A DNA stretch of 54,617 nt, taken from positions 1 through 54,617 of the forward strand of contig QGHH01000034.1 in NCBI GenBank assembly GCA_003640645.1, written 5' to 3'. The notes under the pieces were generated by a model, which was not told the DNA's origin, did no database searches, and was given only the letters and a program-made list of their open reading frames with translations. The DNA is from Fredinandcohnia aciditolerans. Its GTDB lineage: Bacteria; Bacillota; Bacilli; Bacillales; Bacillaceae_L. Below, in pieces: positions 28,092-34,512 of this stretch (positions are counted from its first letter, which is position 1; every line of letters begins with the position of its first letter). The position numbers were made by a program, and so were the translations under genes.

Positions 28092-28190
28092 AAAAGCAGT
28101 GTGATTTCGGGTGTGAAATCCACTGCTTTTACTTGTTACTATATATGCTTCTTCCTATGCGGATACTCCAGAATAGAACAGCTAAGCATA
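28092..28190. repeat. Diverged copy of the 21316-21420 hairpin repeat
   Basis: Hairpin GCAGTGTGATTT / GTGAAATCCACTGC is followed by sequence similar to the copy at 21350-21420, sharing CATATGTG near the end. It lies inside the element, whereas the other copy is outside. Confidence 0.45.
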
Positions 28191-28280
28191 TGTGAGGTTT
28201 TTCTGGTAATTGCAAAACAAGATAACTCTCGAAATTTTTGTAGTCTATGTGGTAATTCAAAAGGAAGGAATTTCTGTAGG

Positions 28281-28691
28281 TTATTTGATGAGGGAAAGCG
28301 AGTTAGTGATGAATTCCTCGATTTTTTCGAGTTCATTTTCAGTTAATGTCTGATCTTTTGCAACTTCTCGATGAACATAGGAATGGGCTTTCTTGCATTT
28401 TTCACAATAAGGCCATTCAGCATAGGAGTAATACTTTTGTAAAGTTCCATTTTCAGTTAAGTAAATTTCTTTACTGAAAGTTAATTCTCTTTCTACTCCC
28501 TTTTCAATGATAAGTGTTGTTGAAAAGATCAGATAACCCCTTAAATATGTTCCGTCTGCTTTTTTAAAGTAATCACATTCATTAACATGCTCAAATCCTT
28601 CCTGACCCTCTTTAACGATAGAAGGTAATTGATATAATCTCATTGCCAAATCAATTGTTTCGTCTAGTTGTCTACCATACTGTTTTTTCAT
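28281..28691 (-). CDS. Unknown 136-aa protein with CxxC
   Basis: Start at 28691, because AAAGGAGA lies 8 bp upstream of it and only 2 bp from the first ATG. The central part contains WPYCEKCKKAH, a CxxC that may bind zinc. No family recognised. It is transcribed on the same strand as the TIR-caspase operon, 0.5 kb downstream, and separated from it by the degenerate metallopeptidase 3'-end copy. Confidence 0.55.
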   Translation of the reverse strand: MKKQYGRQLDETIDLAMRLYQLPSIVKEGQEGFEHVNECDYFKKADGTYLRGYLIFSTTLIIEKGVERELTFSKEIYLTENGTLQKYYSYAEWPYCEKCKKAHSYVHREVAKDQTLTENELEKIEEFITNSLSLIK

Positions 28692-29009
28692 TGTCATTTC
28701 TCCTTTAAATGTGTAATTTAGAAAGCAACTTGTCCTATTCCTCCCTATTTAACTTCATTTTATGCAATCTCCTTCGATGTAAAAGAATTTTGTGTTTTGA
28801 CTTTGTTTTAAAGGCAAGGTGTTCATAATCATACTCAGAAAGGTTTCATCTTGAAGGAGATAGAAGGATTAGAAGGATGAAAAGAAGTGGTTTATTTCTT
28901 TCTGTATTGTAATCTTACAACTTATAATTATCCAAATCAAAATTCTTATGTTCTACCCCTAACAAATCTCTTTAATGGGTTTACAATATGTCCAATATTA
29001 GAAAGAAGC

Positions 29010-29165
29010 AGTCCCTAACCTTGGTTATAAGAACTGCCTCCTGTTTTCTATTCTGTTATGTTCATCACTAATTAGATAGTTATCTTATAAATCCTTTACT
29101 ACTTTGTTATCCAAGTAGCTTATCTTTTATCCAATTCGGCATCAGTGAATAAAGTATTTATTAAA
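29010..29165 (-). repeat. Copy C of the metallopeptidase 3' end with hairpin (most decayed)
   Basis: On the minus strand this reads LYSLMPNWIKDKLL and, after a frameshift, DNKVVKDL and stop, matching the end of the metallopeptidase gene (YSLMPDWEKRKAILDEEVVK). The GAACTGCC hairpin found behind that gene is also present near 29015-29040. No intact gene lies in 28692-29209. Confidence 0.65.
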
Positions 29166-29209
29166 AATTCTCTCTGCTTTTGTTAGGTTTTTACTTATTA
29201 TGTAAGCAA

Positions 29210-29827
29210 TTATTCCTGAAAGAAATCATTATCTAATCTTTTAGTAACAAATACCTCTTCATTTGTTACCCCAACATCGTATTTAAACATCAAATCGGTT
29301 AATAGCAGGCCGTCAATCAATATGACTCGTTTATCTATCGAATTGGCATAATCATAGGCATTCTTAGAAAATTTCGCTGTAGTAATAAAGATTCCTTTTG
29401 AAGCCTGTTTTCCAACAAGACTACCAACAAAGGTTTGGAATTCAGGCCTTCCAACTGTTGAATCTTTTTTCCACCGTTTAGCTTGAAGATAGATCATTTC
29501 TAATCCTAAGACGTCTTCTTTAATAATCCCATCTATACCTTCATCACCAGATTTACCAATTGCCTCTCCAGCATCTTTTACAGAGCCACCATAACCCATT
29601 GCTACTAATAATTGCACTATCAAACGTTCAAAGAATGCTGGTGTACATTCTAAAATTTTCTCTAACAGAGCATCCTGAAGCTCCTTCTTTAAGATGTTAT
29701 AGTTTTCATCAATTACTTCTAAAGGTGTTTTTTGCTCACTATTAGTATTTTTTTCTTCATTGGTCTTATTAATAAACTCATTAAAACTCGGATACCGAGT
29801 TAAAAACTTCCTATCAATACGACTCAC
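29210..29827 (-). CDS. mrr: Mrr-type restriction nuclease catalytic domain
   Basis: 205 residues. After a linker, the Mrr_cat fold is complete: a leading helix (AFFERLIVQLLVAMGYGGSV), then GDEGIDGII with the catalytic Asp, and LQAKRW with the QxK pair. It starts at a GTG overlapping the upstream Mrr_N stop by 4 bp (GTGA). In ordinary Mrr both domains are one protein. It is either translationally coupled as two subunits or a single-base frameshift. Mrr cuts methylated DNA. It is the last gene of the TIR-caspase-SEFIR operon. Confidence 0.8.
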   Translation of the reverse strand: MSRIDRKFLTRYPSFNEFINKTNEEKNTNSEQKTPLEVIDENYNILKKELQDALLEKILECTPAFFERLIVQLLVAMGYGGSVKDAGEAIGKSGDEGIDGIIKEDVLGLEMIYLQAKRWKKDSTVGRPEFQTFVGSLVGKQASKGIFITTAKFSKNAYDYANSIDKRVILIDGLLLTDLMFKYDVGVTNEEVFVTKRLDNDFFQE

Positions 29828-30108
29828 ATTGAATTATTTATTACATGCAGACCCTCATCTGTAATAGTAAAGACCGCTCTTCTAACTACTTTAATAAGTC
29901 CTGCTTTACTCAGGTATGTTCTTGCCCATCCAACTCTATTATTTAATAAAGTTTGCTTTCCACTTGGTAATGTTTCAGATATGTCTTCTTTAGTTAAATT
30001 AAAGTAGGCTGCCAAATCATTATAGAGTTCATTCAATCGGTGCTCCTTACCATCTCTCAACATATGAAGGAAAGGATACATAAAATCTTGATAACCAGGG
30101 ACGGTCAT
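29824..30108 (-). CDS. Mrr N-terminal winged-helix domain as a separate protein
   Basis: 94 residues matching the Mrr_N domain (VPGYQDFMYPFLHMLRDGKE, later VGWARTYLSKAGLI and TITDEGLHVI). This domain recognises DNA in Mrr. It ends exactly where Mrr proteins have the linker before the nuclease domain, and that domain follows in another frame with a 4-bp overlap. The gap to the SEFIR gene is 16 bp. See the note on the catalytic part for the choice between a split gene and a frameshift. Confidence 0.78.
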   Translation of the reverse strand: MTVPGYQDFMYPFLHMLRDGKEHRLNELYNDLAAYFNLTKEDISETLPSGKQTLLNNRVGWARTYLSKAGLIKVVRRAVFTITDEGLHVINNSM

Positions 30109-30124
30109 CTAATCACCTCCCTTC

Positions 30125-31066
30125 CTAGTCAAAATCAATTTCATCTATATATTTTAGAACATTTGAAAAATGATCTTGCTCTCTTTTTTTCCTATTTGTT
30201 TCTTCGCTTTCAATTTTTTGCGTGTACTCATTATACTTTTTGTTTGCTTCATTTACAGCTAGGATTAATGTATCCCTGTGATAACTTTTTACTTCTTCGA
30301 TAGTAGTACCTTCTAAAACAATTTTACCTGAGTTCACTCTCGCAATACCAGGACGGTGCATTGAAGTAAATCTCGGTGGGCTATTCCAACATTGTACGAA
30401 AATCTTAGACCATGTATAATCTGGAATTCTATTTAGTCTGAAAGGAATACTATACAGTGCAGAACCCCTAGTACCATCGTTTCTGGGTATAGTTACCTCG
30501 TCAGTAATTATTCCTTCAATTTTTACATCTTTCGATTCTTCCTCGAATACTAACTCTTCCTCTTTAACGCCCATTCTTTTGGCGAGTTGCAACCTAGTAT
30601 CAACATTTTGCTTCTTCCTAATTCTCACATTACATACAGTCGTTAATAGATCTGTATAATTCTGCTCGAACATTACACTTCCAATCGGTTTACTCAAATC
30701 CACATACATATTTCCCTTGATAAATTCTGGTGCAACCTTATCCCAATCGCCGCCAACGTATATGGGTATGAACTTTTTAATATGTTGATTTGCTAATATG
30801 TTTGATGTTATAAGCCTAGCCTCATACCCACTTCCACCAACTCTATTATCTGCTTTTGTTTTGTAACCCTCAGAACAAATAATCAGCACATAATCAGACT
30901 CTTTAATAGCCCTTTCCATGTATAATGCCAATTCATCACCGGGTCTCACATCCCATTGGTCAATAGTAACCTCAAGTCCATCACTTTCTAGTTTTTCACC
31001 TAGTTCATTCACGAGCTTTTTATGATTATCACTTTCCCACGAATAGGAAATAAAGATTTTTTTCAA
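30125..31066 (-). CDS. SEFIR-domain protein
   Basis: 313 residues. The first ~150 form a SEFIR/TIR-like fold (KKIFISYSWESDNHKKLVNE, then GDELALYMERAIKESDYVLI and CSEGY). SEFIR is a relative of TIR found in bacterial defence proteins. The remaining 160 residues are an unassigned domain (RNDGTRGSALYSIPFRLNRI) ending in a charged helix. The start is a TTG. It sits between the caspase-like gene (31 bp upstream) and the split mrr. It may act as a second sensor or effector. Confidence 0.8.
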   Translation of the reverse strand: MKKIFISYSWESDNHKKLVNELGEKLESDGLEVTIDQWDVRPGDELALYMERAIKESDYVLIICSEGYKTKADNRVGGSGYEARLITSNILANQHIKKFIPIYVGGDWDKVAPEFIKGNMYVDLSKPIGSVMFEQNYTDLLTTVCNVRIRKKQNVDTRLQLAKRMGVKEEELVFEEESKDVKIEGIITDEVTIPRNDGTRGSALYSIPFRLNRIPDYTWSKIFVQCWNSPPRFTSMHRPGIARVNSGKIVLEGTTIEEVKSYHRDTLILAVNEANKKYNEYTQKIESEETNRKKREQDHFSNVLKYIDEIDFD

Positions 31067-31097
31067 AATCTCACATCCAATCTACAGAAGTATCCAA

Positions 31098-32066
31098 TTA
31101 AATTCTTCTATCCCTCACAAGTCTCCAATAATGATAACCTAGTGCAGTAAGTTTACATGATTTTGAATTCATTGCTGCAAAGTACATATGTTCTTCGTCT
31201 ACTGGTACAACCAAACCTACCCCTTCTAGTTTTTGGAGCTCTTTAAAAGTTGACACATTCTCTTCAATTGCATAAGGCTCGACAATCTTATGCTCTATAT
31301 CAGGTGAATTAGTATCCTCAAAGGATGGGTCTAATTTAAACTCTTCTTCTGGACTTGGAAAATATTTAACTAGGTTTCTAATTGTTGTTATAGGAACTTG
31401 AGGATTAACTGTTCGTAAAGATGTAAATCTGGAGATGTTAGTTTTAAAAACAGGTCTTTGATCCCATGGACCCAGGGCCTGATCAATATACGCATAAATA
31501 CTTCCTGGAGTGATATGACCTCTAAGATCTGCTGCTCCACCTTTTAAAGCTGACAGTAATAACGTTGTAAACACTCCTTGCCCATTTACTTCAAGTGAGT
31601 ATTCGTAATCCTTACTAGCTGTTAAAATCGTAACTCCTTCTGCAATTTGAGTGTTTATATTACCATTTACCCTTGGAGTTCCAAAAGCCCCTGAATGACA
31701 GCAATCCAAAATAATGATTTTGTCTTTGGCTCTTGAGTTATTTGCTATAGTTAGTATTTCATCCATTGAAACTCCTACATCATGTGGCTGCATATCCGGT
31801 GTTACAATATAGCCACCCAAATCGTCTATGTATCCATGCCCTGAGAAATAAAGTAATGCTGTATCACTTTCACCCTGAAAAAGTTCCAGAATTAATTCCT
31901 TTAAATTTGATTTAGTAGGAACATCTGTAAATAGCCTAATATCAAAGTTCGGAGAGCCATCACCATTATTTTCCAAGATACTTGCAAATGAAGTAGCATC
32001 ATTAATACAGCCATGAAGAGGTGCAGAAGGATAATCATTAATACCAACAACTAATGCTTTTCTCAT
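31098..32066 (-). CDS. Caspase-like (C14) protease
   Basis: 322 residues. The caspase fold begins KALVVGINDYPSAPLHGCIN. The catalytic His is in LLYFSGHGYID at about residues 72-82 and the Cys in ILDCCHSGAFG at about 118-128. The C-terminal ~100 residues include the winged-helix-like tail MYFAAMNSKSCKLTALG common in bacterial caspase-family proteins. AAAAGGGGA precedes the ATG. It directly follows a TIR gene. TIR plus caspase is the layout of the recently described type IV Thoeris defence, in which a TIR product activates the protease; whether that applies here is inference. Confidence 0.88.
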   Translation of the reverse strand: MRKALVVGINDYPSAPLHGCINDATSFASILENNGDGSPNFDIRLFTDVPTKSNLKELILELFQGESDTALLYFSGHGYIDDLGGYIVTPDMQPHDVGVSMDEILTIANNSRAKDKIIILDCCHSGAFGTPRVNGNINTQIAEGVTILTASKDYEYSLEVNGQGVFTTLLLSALKGGAADLRGHITPGSIYAYIDQALGPWDQRPVFKTNISRFTSLRTVNPQVPITTIRNLVKYFPSPEEEFKLDPSFEDTNSPDIEHKIVEPYAIEENVSTFKELQKLEGVGLVVPVDEEHMYFAAMNSKSCKLTALGYHYWRLVRDRRI

Positions 32067-32086
32067 CTTAATAGTCCCCTTTTCTC

Positions 32087-32470
32087 CTACAATGATTTAA
32101 TCCAGTTTGAAATATTATCCCATGTCCAATTAACTATCCTAACACCTTCAAGTTCATTTGGTAGACTTGTGGGCTTTTCATCCTTATATCCCCATACTCC
32201 CCTAAGAGCTATTCCTTCTTCCTTAGCACATTTAACTTCCCATAGCTGTCCATCAGCTTGTTTAGTATTTTTGGTTACTATGACCAATACTCCATCACAA
32301 CCCTTAATCCTTGTTCTACAATTAGTTTTCCATGCTGAATCCCAAGGCTTTTTTACAGACATATCAACAAATTCAAATGGTGAATTATCATTTCTTGCTT
32401 GTCCTACCAAAAAGTCTCTTAAACTCTTATCTTCCATTGCAAAACTAATAAATACTCTTTTTTTTGACAT
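32087..32470 (-). CDS. TIR-like (DUF1863/ThsB-type) protein
   Basis: 127 residues, a complete small TIR-like domain: opening KKRVFISFAMEDKSLRDFL, then GCDGVLVIVTKNT and GQLWEVKCAKEEG. The Glu in LWEVK is at the position of the catalytic acid of TIR NADases and cyclases. This family supplies the signal in Thoeris systems. It is the first gene of the operon, so signal production and the caspase would be made together. Promoter and palindromic operator lie 60-95 bp upstream. Confidence 0.85.
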   Translation of the reverse strand: MSKKRVFISFAMEDKSLRDFLVGQARNDNSPFEFVDMSVKKPWDSAWKTNCRTRIKGCDGVLVIVTKNTKQADGQLWEVKCAKEEGIALRGVWGYKDEKPTSLPNELEGVRIVNWTWDNISNWIKSL

Positions 32471-32566
32471 TCAAATTCAATCCCTTCTATTTTTAATATT
32501 CATTCTACTGAAAGCGTATAGCTTTAATGTTAAATATAGTATATAACATTTAAACTATAATTCCAA
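32471..32566 (-). promoter_or_regulatory. Promoter and palindromic operator of the TIR-caspase operon
   Basis: Minus strand: TTGGAA (-35, 32566-32561), 17 bp, TATACT (-10, 32543-32538). The -10 box lies inside GTTAAATATAGTATATAAC (plus strand, 32529-32547), an interrupted palindrome identical at 18 of 19 bases to the one at the hsd promoter. Confidence 0.75.
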
Positions 32567-32589
32567 GTAATATTCTTACAAGAAATAAA

Positions 32590-32615
32590 TAAGCACTGAA
32601 ATTAATCAGTGCTTT
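32590..32615 (-). terminator. Hairpin between the two cargo cassettes
   Basis: AAGCACTGA / TCAGTGCTT around a short loop. It probably ends transcription from the 281-codon gene before the TIR promoter. Confidence 0.6.
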
Positions 32616-32639
32616 AGAATTGCATCCTCTATTTATTGT

Positions 32640-32756
32640 AAATGGAACTGCTTTGCAAGTGTTTTTCTTTTTTTGAGCTTCATAAACAGTAATTCACTTT
32701 CATAAGTCCTTTACAACTTCTTCATCCAAAATCGCTTTTCTCTTTTTCCAACTGTG
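32640..32756 (-). repeat. Copy B of the metallopeptidase 3' end with hairpin remnant
   Basis: Minus strand reads WKKRKAILDEEVVKDL and stop, 17 codons nearly identical to the end of the intact metallopeptidase gene (WEKRKAILDEEVVKDL). It is preceded on the plus strand by GGAACTGCTTT, the hairpin half seen behind that gene. Upstream of the Trp codon homology stops abruptly. Confidence 0.8.
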
Positions 32757-32821
32757 AGGAGTGCTATGTGTAGATAACATCTAATAAGAGTAGTGGAATT
32801 CATCTATTACTTAATATGTAC

Positions 32822-33667
32822 TCATTCATAATGAATTTTCAACTTATAGTAAGTAATAATGACACTCGTATAGTATTGCATCATCCAATCGTACCAAACT
32901 GATTTACTGTATTCAGTATGTTGCTTTTTGTCGTTATGACGTATATTAAAATTATTGACGATTCCAAAAATGATTTTATCGTGGTCGTTCTTACTCACTT
33001 CATATTCCTTGTTCAAAAGGGTTTTCAACTCTTCCCGTAATGGCTCCAAAATATCAGCTAGGATATTAATCGCCTTCTTCTTCTGTTCCTCATTGGAATC
33101 AAACCTATAAAACATTTTAACTGCTGTTTTTAATTGTTCAATCACTGTTTCATCCATAGATACTGGTATTGTCTCTTGCATCAAGGCATTAACTGCATCA
33201 TTGGGTAATTCCATTATAAAACCATGTTTTTCATTCAGATAGAATCCATTTTTGTATAGTTTTAACAAATTGTTTATATGCAAGGCAAATTCTCTTTTGT
33301 GTTCATCTTTGACAAAAGCCCTTTCCTTATAGTCATAGGAGCCTATATTATCATATAAAATTTCAACAACTGTAAAAAGATCCTCTTCGCTATAGTAATC
33401 GTAATGTTCCCAAATGGGATAAACATTGTCTTTATTTAGATGATTTATAAAGAAAATCTCTGGTGATGGCGACATTGTAGGAGGATGTATCTGGTAATCT
33501 TCTTTATACATTTCTGATTGCCAAACTCCCCTATAAGCTACATCAAATAGTTTCATATTATCGAAATACCTATACACCTGTAAAAAATATTCTCTCAATT
33601 CATCTATAGAAATGAAAAAGTTATTATTATTCAACAAGTTGTTTCTTTCTGCATAATACTTCATCAC
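32822..33667 (-). CDS. Unknown 281-aa cargo protein
   Basis: Has GGGGGACA before the ATG and begins MMKYYAERNNLLNNNNFFIS. It is all-helical-looking and rich in Tyr and charged residues. Near the C-terminus IRHNDKKQH gives an R-x6-H spacing reminiscent of HEPN RNases, which is only weak evidence. It sits between the hsd operon and the TIR-caspase operon and is bracketed by two copies of the metallopeptidase 3' end, so it looks like a cargo cassette of its own. A defence role is inferred from position. Confidence 0.6.
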   Translation of the reverse strand: MMKYYAERNNLLNNNNFFISIDELREYFLQVYRYFDNMKLFDVAYRGVWQSEMYKEDYQIHPPTMSPSPEIFFINHLNKDNVYPIWEHYDYYSEEDLFTVVEILYDNIGSYDYKERAFVKDEHKREFALHINNLLKLYKNGFYLNEKHGFIMELPNDAVNALMQETIPVSMDETVIEQLKTAVKMFYRFDSNEEQKKKAINILADILEPLREELKTLLNKEYEVSKNDHDKIIFGIVNNFNIRHNDKKQHTEYSKSVWYDWMMQYYTSVIITYYKLKIHYE

Positions 33668-33699
33668 TGTCCCCCTTTTCTCTTTCTAATTTATATGAA

Positions 33700-33740
33700 G
33701 TAAAGAGGCAGCTTCTAATTAGGAACTGCCTTTTTTGCTT
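33700..33740. terminator. Terminator behind the metallopeptidase gene (copy A)
   Basis: GGCAGCTTC / GGAACTGCC hairpin followed by TTTTTT on the plus strand and CTCTTTAC on the minus strand. The same hairpin, degraded, precedes copies B and C of the metallopeptidase 3' end. Confidence 0.6.
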
Positions 33741-33773
33741 TTACCCAATTCGTTGCCTTTTGAACATTAAAAA

Positions 33774-34499
33774 TTACAAATCCTTTACAACTTCTTCATC
33801 CAAAATCGCTTTTCTCTTCTCCCAATCCGGCATTAATGAATAAAGCATTTGATAGAAGTTTTCGCTGTGATCGTTGTACTTAAAATGAATTAGTTCATGA
33901 AGAACAACGTAGTCGATACAATATTTTGGTGCCTTTATAAGTTCAGCATTAAGAAGTATCGTGTTCTTCTCTGTTAATGCAGATCCCCAACGAGCCTTCA
34001 TTAACCGAACATCAACATCTGGCTTCTCTACTCCGTATTTTTGTACCAATGGATACATCTTTTCAAGCGACTCATTGAAACTCATTTGGGCTTTTTCACG
34101 ATACCAATCATCCATTAATTTTGCTTTACGGCTAACATTATCTGTATTTTTTACGTACAAATAAATGAAGCCTCGGAAATATTTCACTATTTCTTCTTCC
34201 ATTGACTTCTGTACTCGTAAGCGATATTGCTTTCCTAAATACTTAAACGTCTCGCCACTTACATATTCTCTTTCACTTTGCTTCAAAGGCTGAACATCTT
34301 TAAATTCTCCAACATTTTTAAGAATCCATGAGCCTTTTGATTTTACAAAATCAGAAATAAAGTCTAACGGAACTTTGTCATTTGCAGTAACCTCAATCGT
34401 CATATCTGGTTTGACATTAAGATTTACATTTTTGACTTTTTTCCGCTTTATTATGAAATCTATAACATTATTGGCGTACTCAATTTGATGTTTTTCCAT
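33774..34499 (-). CDS. SprT/YgjP-like zinc metallopeptidase of the hsd operon
   Basis: 241 residues with the zinc motif HELIH near residue 200 (CIDYVVLHELIHFKYNDHSE) and the third ligand region downstream. Proteins of this YgjP/DUF45 family are commonly encoded right after hsdR; their role there is unknown. It starts 13 bp after hsdR. Its last codons are duplicated twice downstream at 32640-32756 and 29010-29165. Confidence 0.85.
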   Translation of the reverse strand: MEKHQIEYANNVIDFIIKRKKVKNVNLNVKPDMTIEVTANDKVPLDFISDFVKSKGSWILKNVGEFKDVQPLKQSEREYVSGETFKYLGKQYRLRVQKSMEEEIVKYFRGFIYLYVKNTDNVSRKAKLMDDWYREKAQMSFNESLEKMYPLVQKYGVEKPDVDVRLMKARWGSALTEKNTILLNAELIKAPKYCIDYVVLHELIHFKYNDHSENFYQMLYSLMPDWEKRKAILDEEVVKDL

Positions 34500-34512
34500 G
34501 CTGCTCCCTGCC

